DNA of 64,000 bases from Physcia stellaris (lineage: Eukaryota; Ascomycota; Lecanoromycetes; Caliciales; Physciaceae), in contig JABSSW010000003.1 of NCBI GenBank assembly GCA_018902385.1, positions 248,001-312,000 of the forward strand, written 5' to 3'. The position numbers and the translations under genes are program-made. Position 1 is the stretch's first letter; the number at the start of each line of letters is the position of its first letter. Positions 13,211 through 23,212 of the stretch are shown piece after piece. Below the pieces are notes generated by a model. It ran no database searches and was not told the origin of the DNA. It was given only the letters and a program-made list of their open reading frames with translations.

Positions 13211-14102
13211 CTATTGCTCGGAAAACTTCGAGTATCAGAAATACGAGCAACCAATCAAGCGTGCTTACATCTCGTTTTCTGACAAGCCCCTCCAATTCCC
13301 TTCTCATCCGCTCAACTTCCAGTAGGGCGAGATCTTTATCAGGTGGTAGACCTTCGAAGCCCCGTACCCGACCCTCTAGCCCCCTGACCCTCTTCTCAAG
13401 ATCCCGTAATTCCTTCTCTTGGCCTTTGATCTCCGGAATGCCCACGTCTGGCTTTGCAGCTCCCGCACGCTCAAGCCTTGCAGCGCGGTCTTTGTATTCT
13501 CCTATCTTCATATTCATTTGCTTCGAATTACGGTTCCATTCACCTGTTCGCTGTGTCATGGAGTCAGACGGCTGGAAAGAGTCATCGCTACGGAGCTTCT
13601 GCAACAACTCTTGCGCTCTAATGTGTTCTTGCTTCAGCTGTTGATGTAGAATCTCGACCCGTTGAAGCTGTTGCGATATCTCATGTTCAGAACGTGTAAG
13701 ATTCACGATCGATTGGGCCATCGTGCATGGATCTGTTGACAGGCTGCCGAAAACAGTGGACAAAGATGCGAGATCTTCGAGTGCCTTTGACCCTTCCGGA
13801 GTCAGAGCCTTCTTGATTTGTTCGAGAATAGGTAAAGTATAATCAGTAGCTGGGATGGAAAGCTCAGCAAGGGTCTGAGATTGGACTGATGCAAGAAGAG
13901 CGTTCCGTTGAGTCTGAGCTTCACAATGAGAGGCAAGAGCTTGCAGAGCCGAGAGAGTAGCCGCGTTCCGCTCAAAGGCTGGTATTGGTCTGGGGTGGTA
14001 GAGAGGAGCAAGAAAAGCGTCAATGTCAGACCACGCTCTCGACTCTGAGGCTGCTCGTGCCGCTTTTGATGGGGAGAGAAGGGAGTCAAGACGATGGTCC
14101 AT
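13211..14102 (-). CDS. HAUS1-like augmin complex subunit
   Basis: Probable subunit 1 of augmin (HAUS), which recruits gamma-tubulin to spindle microtubules for branching nucleation. The start is the ATG at 14102. Residues 20-45 (RAWSDIDAFLAPLYHPRPIP) resemble the HAUS1 N-terminal motif. Most of the rest is predicted coiled coil (SEHEISQQLQRVE, KELRDLEKRVRGLEGRV). I place an intron at 13268-13226 (GTAAGC donor, 43 nt, short) so that RKRD joins FSEQ and a stop at 13211. Read through, the frame ends at 13194 with a hydrophobic tail (STLDWLLVFLILEVF) that is out of character for a coiled-coil subunit. Family assignment is from memory of fungal HAUS1 proteins and is less sure than the coiled-coil call. 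Confidence 0.7.
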
Positions 14103-14451
14103 ACAAAGACTACCAGCTATACGTATACGCCTTGTGTCTGTTGATAATCCTTAGTGGCGTCAAGATCTCTTCTCTCCCGTACTATCCTTTCCACGTTCAG
14201 GCAAGGACCGTGGGAAGGATCCAGACATGCGGAGACGGGGGTTGCTATTTCAAGACAGGCGAGACAGGGATGTGCGGGAAGATATCCGCGGCTAAACTGT
14301 TCTCTTGGCACTGTTCGGCAGCTGTTGAAACTTGACACTTGTCGAATTCATTGTCGCCTCTCAATGCTTTCAAAGTTCAAACGTTGTATAGTACTCATTG
14401 ATTTGGAGCTCCTTCCTTCCTAACTCTCAATCGTTTGATATCTAGCCCATC
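14103..14451. promoter_or_regulatory. Divergent promoter, HAUS1-like / P58IPK-like
   Basis: A 349-bp gap between two start codons pointing apart. No gene inside. CCACGTT near 14200 is close to, but does not match, an unfolded-protein-response element, so I do not claim one. Confidence 0.5.
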
Positions 14452-16089
14452 ATGATTACACGGTTAATTCTCCTTTCTGCTGCAGCCACGCTTCTCACAT
14501 GCCCATTTGCGCTAGCCCTAGAAATCCCCCCAGATACGCCCATAGCTTCCCTCGTCTCATCGGCAAAAGCCCACCTCGCTCAAGGCCATTCCAACGATGC
14601 CCTCACATACTTTGACGTCGCAATCTCACGGGATCCCAAAAATTACCTCACCATTTTTCAGCGCGGCGCAACTTATCTCTCATTAGGGAAGAATGCCCAG
14701 GCAAGTCAGGACTTTGATACCGTCCTCACCATACGGCCAGACTTCGAGGGGGCTCTGCTTCAAAGGGCGAAGATAAAAAGCAAATTTGCCGATTGGACTG
14801 CAGCGAGGAAAGACTACGAAAAGGTAGGGAAGGCTGGAGGCGCCGAGATAGTGCAATTGGAGGAAGCCCAAGGTGCAGCGGTCCTGGCGGTTGACGCAGA
14901 AAAGGCCGGTGACTGGGAGGCATGTGTCAGCAACGCCGGTGTTGCGATAATGGTCGCCAGCACAGCTTTGAACCTTCGGCAATTGAGAGCAAGATGTCGA
15001 TTCGAAAGGGGCGAGGTGCTTGAGGGTGTCAGTGATCTGGCACACGTCCTACAGATCTCGCCGCAATTAATAGAGCCACATTTGCAAATTTCGTCAATGC
15101 TTTTCTATTCGACTGGGGACCTGGACAAGGGCATAGAGCAAATGCGAAAGTGCCTGCGGTCGGATCCTGACTCCAAGGCGTGTAGCAGGCTGTTTAGGAG
15201 AGAAAAGCAACTTGACAAGATACTGAAGCAAGTCAACACTCTGAGAGAGAAGAGGCAATTCAATAGCGCAGCGAAGCTTTTGGTCGGAACCGGTGAGGAT
15301 CAAGGCTTGATTCAGGATATCAAGGAAGACATCGCAGAGGCCAAAGCATCGGGAACAATACACAAAAACTCACCGGATGAACTATACGGTAGTCTTATCG
15401 AGATGACCTGCGACTCCTACACAGAAGTAAGTAATCCATGATCAGACTGATCTCACATCGATCTAATGCACCTCACACAGATGAACAACAAAAAGAAGGC
15501 TCTCCCCTATTGCACCGAAGCCCTTTCAATCCTCCCTAACTCTCTACCCGGCCTCCTCTCCCTTGCCCAACGACAAATCGACGAAGAGTCCTTCGAAGCC
15601 GCCATCCAAACCCTCAATCAAGCAAAAGAGCATCACCCATCAGACAATCGAATCCCCAATCTTCTTCAGAAAGCACAAATAGCCCTCAAACGCTCCAAAA
15701 CGAAAGATTACTACAAAGTCCTAGGCGTTCCCAACGACGCCGATGACCGAGCAATCAAGCGCGCCTACAGAACACTGACCAAGAAATTCCACCCGGATAA
15801 GACGACCGCACAGGGCATACCAAAGGAGCAGGGCGAGAAGAAGATGGCCGAGATCAATGAAGCGTATGAAGTCCTCAGCGATCCGGAATTGAGGGCAAGG
15901 TTCGACAGGGGCGATGATCCGAATAGCCAAGAGCAACAGGGTCAGCCGTTCCATGGCAGTCCGTTTGGCCAAGGGCCCGGCGGGCAGCAATTCTTCTTCA
16001 GGCAGCAAGGTGGGGGAGGGGGTGGTGGGTTCAAATTCTCGCAGGAAGGAGGGTTCCCTGGTGGGTTTCAGTTTCCCGGGTTTCAATGA
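14452..16089 (+). CDS. ER lumen TPR-DnaJ co-chaperone (P58IPK/DNAJC3 type)
   Basis: Co-chaperone that binds unfolded proteins in the ER and hands them to the Hsp70 BiP/Kar2. Exons 14452-15426 and 15481-16089, 527 residues. Residues 1-22 are a classic signal peptide ([15 protein letters not shown], cut after FALA). TPR repeats follow from about residue 30 to 390 ([38 protein letters not shown]). The J domain (about 401-470) has HPD at 429-431 in KKFHPDKTT, then [11 protein letters not shown]. The last 55 residues are rich in Gly, Phe and Gln and end GFQFPGFQ. There is no HDEL/KDEL retrieval signal, so ER residence must depend on something else. Not a class I or II DnaJ: there is no zinc finger. 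Confidence 0.93.
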
Positions 16090-16329
16090 GCGAGAGTCAC
16101 GGCATGGGCGGCATTTGGTTGGCGTTGGGGTTTTATATTAGAAATGCTACAGATGTGAAAATCATGCTGTACTACTGGAAGAGCATTGTGAATTCACGAG
16201 TACCCGTTATTGGAACTCCCGAACTCGGTTTTGGCTTGATTCTCTTCTCACATGCGGCAAATGACAAGGCGACGATGTGATGAATGAGGACGAAGCACAC
16301 ACAAAAACCAGAAAAGAACCTAAAAAGTG
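16090..16329. other. Intergenic region between P58IPK-like gene and tRNA-like locus
   Basis: 240 bases holding the 3' region of the DnaJ gene. On the minus strand the tRNA-like sequence is followed directly by TTTTT (16326-16322), a normal RNA polymerase III stop. Confidence 0.5.
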
Positions 16330-16427
16330 CGACACCTGCAGGGTTCGAACCTGCGCTCACGAATGAAACAGATAACATGAATATATTCAAGTCTGTCGCC
16401 TTAACCACTCGGCCTGCAAACACTGTC
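16330..16427 (-). tRNA. tRNA-Ser(UGA)-like locus with intron; acceptor stem does not pair
   Basis: Read on the minus strand, most of a class II serine tRNA is present. The D arm is GCCGAGTGGTTAAGGC. The anticodon arm ACAGA...TCTGT has loop CTTGAA (anticodon TGA) and a 12-nt intron in the usual place. There is a short variable arm (TCA-TTCG-TGA), a perfect T arm (GCAGG-TTCGAAC-CCTGC), and 3' acceptor strand AGGTGTC with discriminator G. A TTTTT terminator follows. The B box (GGTTCGAACCC) is perfect. The 5' acceptor strand should be near GACACCT followed by TG; instead GACA is followed by GTGTTTGCAG before GCCGAG, so the stem cannot form and U8 is missing. Probably a pseudogene or a damaged copy. 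Read as intact at the 5' end, the RNA would start near 16422. Confidence 0.65.
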
Positions 16428-16801
16428 AGAAAACACAATTCGAAAATGGAGGTTGCAATGGGTGCCTTACCAAAGTGTCATGAACAAAGAGTCCCTTATT
16501 ATACTTCATAAAGCAACATAATTCAGTGAGGCCGGATGGAGCATAAAAAGTCCTTGGGCGGCGAGGCTCGTAGATTTGCACGAGGCTCATAGATGACCAA
16601 AAGCAAAGGATGCCTCTGCTACAGCTGTTGTAAATCCATTGTATAAAACCTGAACCAGCTGTCCTGCCAAAGGGGATGCGGAAGGCTCAGCTACTACACG
16701 CGTATGATACGAGTACATTCATAAAGCCATCCATGTAGCAACCGCAACGCCCTCTTGCGCCTCGCTCCTAATTCTCAAATGCTCATCAAGACGTGCTATA
16801 C
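16428..16801. other. Intergenic region, tRNA-like locus to fen1
   Basis: 374 bases with no gene seen; 3' side of fen1. One ACGCGT occurs at about 16697 but lies downstream of fen1, so it is unlikely to regulate it. Confidence 0.45.
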
Positions 16802-18202
16802 TTACGCCGTGCCCCTCGGTTTGGCCTTGGCCTCCTTCTTCGCCTTCTGATCCTGCTTCTGCTTCTTCTTCGATTCCTCCTTTTTCTGCTCCTGCTTCCT
16901 CTTCAGGCTCTTCACCTCCTCGTCCGTCTTCTGTACCGGCTTGAAAAAACCCTCTAGCCTCGCCTGCTGAGCCGTCTTTAGATTCTTGGTCAGCCTTGCC
17001 GCTGCGTTACGGACCCTATCCTCGCTGAACCCCTTTTCGGTCACTAGAAATTTGACCAGCCCCTCCACGTCCGGAGCATCCCACTTGAAGTCGCATTCTG
17101 GATGGTCGGCGGGCCGGACGTCGGGGTTGAAGAAGAGCTCACGGGCATCCTTGTAAGGCCAGTCCACGGGTAAGGTGTACTTCTTCTTTGGGTCTTTCTC
17201 AATGTACTCGACTACCTTCTCGAGCGTACCATATTCTCGGATAAGATTGAGAGCGGTTTGAGGACCGATTTTGGGTACGGGATCAACGTAGTCGCAGCCG
17301 AGGAGAATGCAGAGATCAACGAACTGTGGCTTGTTAGTGATGGACACCATTAGCATGACTGCTACCGTATACCTGTTTCCGCTCCATCTCTAGACCCGCA
17401 AGTACGCGGTCGAGATGGATCTCCAAGATAGGTTCCTTGCGTTGCTCGCTGTAAGTCAAATGCCGGAGTAGGATCGGCGAATCGAAGCACAATGTATCCA
17501 TATCCTCAGAAGCTGCTGCGTAGACCTTGCCAGCTCTTGCCAGCACAGCACATTGTGCTTCAGCTTCGGTCGGTGCAACAATATAAGGGACGCCCATGAG
17601 CTTCAGTAATCTCTTGCATTCGTCGTTGTGCTCCCTCGTAACCCTCACAGTGCGCCTCGCAAACTTCTCCACCTCCTCTGCCGTCCCAGTCTCCTTTGCT
17701 TCCTCATGCGACTCATTGGCTTCGGCTTTCCGAGCAACCCGCTTCGCGAGCTCGCCAGACTTCAATTTTGGAGGGGCGCCGTCGAAAACGTACAAGGGCT
17801 TGATACCGTTGTCAACCATGCGAAGAGTGCGGTAGAACATTCCCATGATATGCGACGTGGTTTCACCACTCTCGTTCATGAGCTGTTGACCATCTTGCGA
17901 GCGTACGGCGATGAGGAAGCTGTAGATGCTCATAGATCTAGTTTTCCATTTTTATCAGACGATGGTCGTAAGTGTTCAAGTAGAGGAGCCTACGCATCCT
18001 AGATTCGTATGAGCATAATTTGGAAGACAGAATCAGACGGTAAGACCCACAATAGCAACCTTTCTGCCAAACTGGTTCTTGATTTCGCCGGTTTTGACAG
18101 CATCTGGCGCATTGTCATTGATGATCGAGAATAATTCTGTGTGCCTTTAGCTGGACCTTCTATCGATCATATCAACGGAGTGCAGTTACGTTTGATCCCC
18201 AT
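16802..18202 (-). CDS. fen1: Flap endonuclease 1 (FEN1/Rad27)
   Basis: Structure-specific nuclease that trims 5' flaps in Okazaki-fragment maturation and long-patch base excision repair. Minus-strand exons: 18202-18190, 18136-18051, 17998-17994 (5 nt), 17937-17373 and 17323-16802, 396 residues. The N-terminus is [18 protein letters not shown]; the join [17 protein letters not shown] needs the 5-nt exon GATGC. Metal-site motifs are [22 protein letters not shown] and GCDYV. The PCNA-binding PIP box is QARLEGFF near residue 345, followed by a very Lys-rich tail. It diverges from GCDH; its promoter has two MluI boxes. The first intron separates 13 coding bases from the rest. All five residues around the microexon are invariant in the family, so the structure is well supported. 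Confidence 0.95.
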
Positions 18203-18655
18203 GTTGACTCAATTATTCGTAGTAAGCGGCTGCTGGAGGCCAATGGCAGCCGATTTGGTGGTGGGAGGCTTTCAAAATGGTCGGAATTAATTACGCGTTT
18301 AAAGTCGCGAAATCACGCGTCGGAAAGTTCCGCTCCGACCCTTTTCTCATCACAGCTCGAGGGTCTTTAGGAAGGCGTCAAGCACTCATAAAGGATATAC
18401 ATTTTCCTTATATCAGTCTTCCCTCAGACGTTCAAATCATCAAATAACGGACATGGAATCCCCTTGATCGGATTATTTCTCCAGGTCAGTATGACGTAAA
18501 TGCCGAGGCACTTGAGTGTCGAATGGGCAGAAGGAGAAGAAAATCCGGGGTTGAGAATCTCATATATTATTGTGCATTCCGTGCTGCTACTCCCTTTTTT
18601 GCTTTTGTAGATACTGTTCTTTTTTCCTCCAGTAGTGTTCCTTTTTCTCCACATA
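18203..18655. promoter_or_regulatory. Divergent promoter, fen1 / glutaryl-CoA dehydrogenase
   Basis: A 453-bp gap between two outward-pointing start codons. The part 90-120 bases before the fen1 ATG contains clustered cell-cycle motifs (separate entry). The GCDH side has an AT-rich stretch with poly-T (18591-18630). Confidence 0.6.
18293..18320. promoter_or_regulatory. Two MluI cell-cycle boxes with an SCB/E2F-like site between them
   Basis: ACGCGT occurs at 18293-18298 and again at 18315-18320, with TCGCGAAA at 18305-18312 between them, all within 28 bases. ACGCGT is the MCB bound by MBF (Mbp1-Swi6), and CNCGAAA is the related SCB core. RAD27/FEN1 is an MBF-type G1/S gene in yeasts, so this cluster probably drives fen1. 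The motifs are seen directly; binding in this fungus is inferred. Confidence 0.7.
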
Positions 18656-20082
18656 ATGATCCGGCATACCTTACGTAGTCAATTGACAAACGTCACCTCG
18701 TTCTCACATATCGGACGTCGATATGCTCACGCTCCATCTGTATTCAATTGGGAAGACCCATTGGACTCTGCATCCCTCTTCACTGAGGAAGAAGTGGCAA
18801 TCCAAGAATCGGCCCACTCATACTGTCAAGAGCGAATGCTACCACGGGTATTAGGTTCGCAAAACCCACTGGTTAGCGTTAAGGCGGTACACTAAGCGGG
18901 TTTTCAATCAGATGCCTACAGAAATGAATACTACGACCGCAAGATCCTCGAAGAGATGGGCGAGATCGGGCTCCTCGGGGCAACAATAAAAGGCTACGAT
19001 TGCGCTGGCGTAAGTAGCGTTGCCTCAGGACTCATCACCCGCGAAGTGGAGCGAGTGGACTCTGGATACCGATCGGGCATGTCGGTACAGAGCTCGCTCG
19101 TAATGGGTGGAATAGACGAGTTCGGAACGAAGGAGCAGAAAGAGAAATACCTTCCGGGTCTGGCAAAAGGGAAGCTCTTAGGGTGCTTTGGGTTGACAGA
19201 ACCGAACCATGGCTCTGATCCGGGGTCGATGGAGAGCATGGCGAAGCCACATCCTTCTAAGAAGGGATACTTGTCGATATCGGGATCGAAGACGTGGATC
19301 ACAAATTCACCCATTGCGGATGTGATGCTCGTGTGGGCAAAGCTTCAAGAGACAGGGAAAATCAGAGGGTTCCTCATCGACCGCAATGAGTGTCCACCAG
19401 GCACTCTCGAGACGCCACCTTTGAAGAACAAAAATGGGCTCCGAGCTTCAATAACGGGCATGATCCAGCTCGACGAGTGTCCGGTCCCAGAAGCCAACAT
19501 GTTCCCCGAAGTCGAAGGCCTCAGAGGACCATTCAGCTGTCTCAATTCTGCCAGATATGGCATTGCCTGGGGCGTAATGGGCGCACTCGAGGATTGTATC
19601 GCGAGAGCCAGGACGTACGCTCTGGAACGTCGCCAGTTCAAGAATAATCCTATAGCAAAGTATCAATTGGTACAGAAAAAGCTGTCCGACGCGGTCACTG
19701 ATGCGTCGTACGGTATCTTAGCGGCGACCCAGGTTGGGCGGCTGAAAGATCAAGGTAAAGCTGCTCCAGAGATGATCTCGATGATCAAGAGACAGAATTG
19801 TGATCGGGCGCTTCTGAATTCAAGAACGTGAGTATATGATAACTCAAAATGGGACAGAGCGAGCTGACCTGAGCCAGACTCCAGGAGATATTCGGTGGTA
19901 ATGCGGTCAGCGATGAGTATGGCATTGGAAGACATGTTGCGAATTTGTTTGTAACACAGACTTACGAGGTAGGCCCGCCCGATTCCTTCAATGATATCTG
20001 TACTTACATTTCCCAGGGGCAAAGTGACATTCACAGTCTGATATTAGGAAGGGCCATCACAGGGATACAAGCCTTCGTGTAG
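18656..20082 (+). CDS. Glutaryl-CoA dehydrogenase, mitochondrial
   Basis: FAD enzyme that oxidises and decarboxylates glutaryl-CoA to crotonyl-CoA in lysine and tryptophan breakdown. Exons 18656-18854, 18912-19827, 19878-19968 and 20017-20082, 423 residues. The start is the ATG at 18656, followed by a basic mitochondrial leader ([13 protein letters not shown]). The first donor is the weak GTTCGC, but the join [13 protein letters not shown] matches the family. The acyl-CoA dehydrogenase fold shows [30 protein letters not shown] and [12 protein letters not shown]. The catalytic glutamate is Glu402 in TYEGQSDIH, and the end is [14 protein letters not shown], the hallmark of GCDH among acyl-CoA dehydrogenases. 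The family usually has YEGTHDIH, so the QS is a small local change. Confidence 0.93.
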
Positions 20083-21545
20083 ATGATACTTAGTTGGGCC
20101 TTGAATTTGATGTACATACGCAACGGTTGGTGATTTGCCACCACCACGAGTTCTTCTACATCTGACCCGGTGTGGGAGCACTTGGTATGGTGGAGGTTAA
20201 GCCTGGAATTCTAGTATATATTTAGCAAATCAACTTGATGAAATGTAGAGCGTTTAGCAGAGCGTCAGGTGCTTCAACATGGTGACTACTGGGTGTGCTT
20301 CTAAAATCCTGTGCAAAATCTCTGTGTCCAAACAGAAGCTCGAGGAGAGCCGTGATTTTATGCCAAGGGCGCTCACGACATGACGAAACGTTCAAATAAT
20401 CGACAAAGGCGCGGCGACCATCACGCACGAAAAATTCGCAGCATTAAAGATCTGGCAGGGGACCCATTTTTCGGAAGATAAAAGTATCATGATTGTCGGG
20501 ATCTCTAAATAGTACAAAAGTAGCCTGCTTTGAAAGATCTTGACAAGAAACAGCTACAGATCCGTTGCCTCCTACTTTGTTTTCTAGAGTTTTCTAATTT
20601 TCCCTGATGTGTCTGGTAGCAGCCCAAATCCAGGTCGAAATCTCCTCATCTGAGGGTCTATCTACTGAAGGCTGGTCAGTCAATCTTAAGATAGCGGAGA
20701 TGGTAGTAGATTAAGTGCACAGGCCAAGCAGGGTCGCCTTAGGATGGCGAAACAATTGTCTGTGGATCGTTATGAGCCTATGCCCATTAACGAAGGTTTT
20801 GTCGGCCCAGGCAGTGGTGAACTACACCCACTGTTTCTCTTGATGGCTCGGATTGTTGGCCTCACAGGAGGCGCCAAAGTTCGAAGGTTTCCTGTTAGGA
20901 CCAAGGCAAAGTGGCACAGGAGTTGAAGGGTAAGTGTTGGGCTGTGGTGTTGGTGTTGGGAGCATGTTGTTGACATGGCTCCACCGGCAGTTAACGTGCA
21001 GCGTGTACGAATTGTTGGTGGTAGGCCGCACCTGGTCATGAGATAGAAGATGGAAAATTGGTCCTGATAGGAACGGGTGGATCAGGAGGATCAGTTGCTG
21101 GCTCTGTAAAGTCGATTTGAAGCTGGGATAGCAGCAAGGTAGAGGTTTTGCGGTAGTTGTTGAAGGGGAGGTTTTGCGTATCCGCAGTAATTTCAAATAG
21201 GACAATGGTCAATCGGCGCACTGGGAGAGTTCCCATCTAGGAGACAAAAAGACAGCTCCCGACTGGAGCCGATATTCGTTCAACTCGCTTTGTAAGAAAC
21301 AACCCAAGGTCTAGGTAGAGTTGACAGCGTGCTTTTATCGAGAAGGTACGATCGTAGGTGCTGAAAATATGTACATCGAGGGTCGTTTAGAGGAGCGTGA
21401 TGGAGTGTATTTACATTCGTGGATGGCGTCGAAGTTTTGGCGGATAGTACCAATGAGCTAAAAGACAGGGGACGAGAAGGCCTAATCATACACGACAGCA
21501 GATCTGCGGTAGACCCTGGAAATTGGAGTACCGCAACGACTGGCG
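20083..21545. other. Long intergenic region between converging GCDH and dhh1
   Basis: 1.46 kb between two stop codons. I see no gene: open frames up to 127 codons exist on the minus strand (20822-21205), but they have low-complexity composition and no recognisable motif. It may hold a long dhh1 3' untranslated region. Confidence 0.4.
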
Positions 21546-23212
21546 TTAGGTCTTAGCGGTGGATGGCTCCTGGGTAGGAGCTGCTATGCCGTTTTGGCGA
21601 GCTTGCTGCTCCCTTGGATTGCCACGCTGACCTGAAGGCTGGCCTTGTTGACGGTTGCCTCGATAGTTTGCTGAATTTTGTTGTTGGATTTGGCCGCGGC
21701 CAGAGCTACGCCCTTGGTTTGGGTATCCACCATTGGCATTCCCCTGGCCGCGTCCACCTCTGGGCGCGCCTCCTCCCCGTTGCTGACCACTGCCCGAACT
21801 CTGCCGCTGATCGCCCGCATTTGAGACTGGTCTGGGAATATTTTCGGGTGAATCGTAGACATAGAGCTTCTTGTCAATTGACTCTGGGATAGGCTGGATT
21901 TCCGTTCCGAGTTCCTGCTCAACCCTGTAAAGATTAAGCCGATCGTTCCATGTGATTAAGTTAATTGCTAGACCAAGGTGACCAAAACGACCAGATCGGC
22001 CAATCCGATGCAGGTAGGTTTCGGCATTCTTAGGGAAATCAAAATTTATGACCACGTTCACTGCTTGTATGTCAATTCCACGCGTGAGGAGGTCTGAACA
22101 GACAAGATTGCGATTGACTCCGTTGCGGAAGTCATGGAAGACTCGGTTTCGGTTGTGCTGAAGCATCTTTGCGTGAGAGTAGAAGCAGGAATAGCCAAGA
22201 TCGACAATCTTTTTCGCGAGGAGCTCGACCCGATTTGTAGAATTACAAAAGATGATAGATTGGTTGATTTGTAGGCGTGAGAAGAGCGTGTTGAGACAGT
22301 GGACCTTTTGGCTTTCGTCCACATAGCAATAGTATTGCGTTACACCTCGCAGTGTTAGTTCATCCATGAGGTTGATTTCATGCGGATTGTTCATATGGGA
22401 GTCCTAGATCGTTTTAGCAAATGGGAACTGTGCACAATGCTCTGCCTACCTTAAAGGACTTGACCATCATGGGGAACGTCGCACTGAAAAGCATAACCTG
22501 CCGGTCCTTGGGATGGTACGAGAGCAACTCCTCAACAACAGGTGTGAACTCAGGTGACAACAGCTTATCAGCCTCATCCATGACAAAAGTTGTGCATTCG
22601 CTTAAGTCAACTTGTTTGTGCTTCGCCAGGTCAAGAATACGTCCTGGGGTCCCAACAATGATGTGGATGTTCTGTTCCAAGCGCAGTATGTCCTGGGCGA
22701 GGCTTGTGCCTCCCGTCGTGACCATGACGTTGATACCGAGGTGCTTACCCAAGGTCTTCGTTACTTGCGAGTTCTGCATTGCAAGCTCTCGCGTAGGCAC
22801 CAGTAGCAAGGCTTGCACTTTTGAGCTCTTCGGATTGACTCGTTCGAGTGTCGGAATCACAAACGCAGCAGTCTTTCCAGTGCCATTCTTAGCTCTCGCT
22901 AAGATATCCCGCCCTGTCAACGCAACCGGTATAGTTTCTTCTTGGATGGGAGACGGCTTCTCGAATCCGGCCTCAAAGATACCCATCATCAGCTCACGCT
23001 TGATGAGAAAGTCTTCAAATTCCAGGCCTTTCGTTGCTGTGACATCCTGTTACAATGGTTAGCACACATATATCGTCTTTACAGACTTAGTCTACCTCTG
23101 TCTGTGGCCGCGAATCTTTTGTAGGGATCTTGATCTTTTCCTTCCAAGCATTATCAGTGGCTCCATCGTTAATCTTAGTGTTTCCTAATTGGTCTGCAAG
23201 TGCAGAAGCCAT
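21546..23212 (-). CDS. dhh1: DEAD-box RNA helicase Dhh1/DDX6
   Basis: Cytoplasmic helicase that represses translation and promotes decapping; a core P-body protein. Minus-strand exons 23212-23096, 23046-22450 and 22403-21546, 523 residues. The N-terminus is [16 protein letters not shown]. Motifs in order: Q motif GFEKPSPIQ (about 67-75), motif I AKNGTGKT (91-98), PTRELA, TPGR, DEAD (196-199), [18 protein letters not shown] and HRIGRSGR. The tail from about residue 440 is disordered and rich in Gln, Gly, Arg and Asn with RGG-like repeats ([13 protein letters not shown]), which fits phase separation into P-bodies. SKI3, another mRNA-decay gene, lies 7 kb away. Confidence 0.95.

Noticed and set aside
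14190-14215. Unfolded-protein-response element before the P58IPK-like gene
   Set aside because: CCACGTT matches only part of the element; not enough to call.
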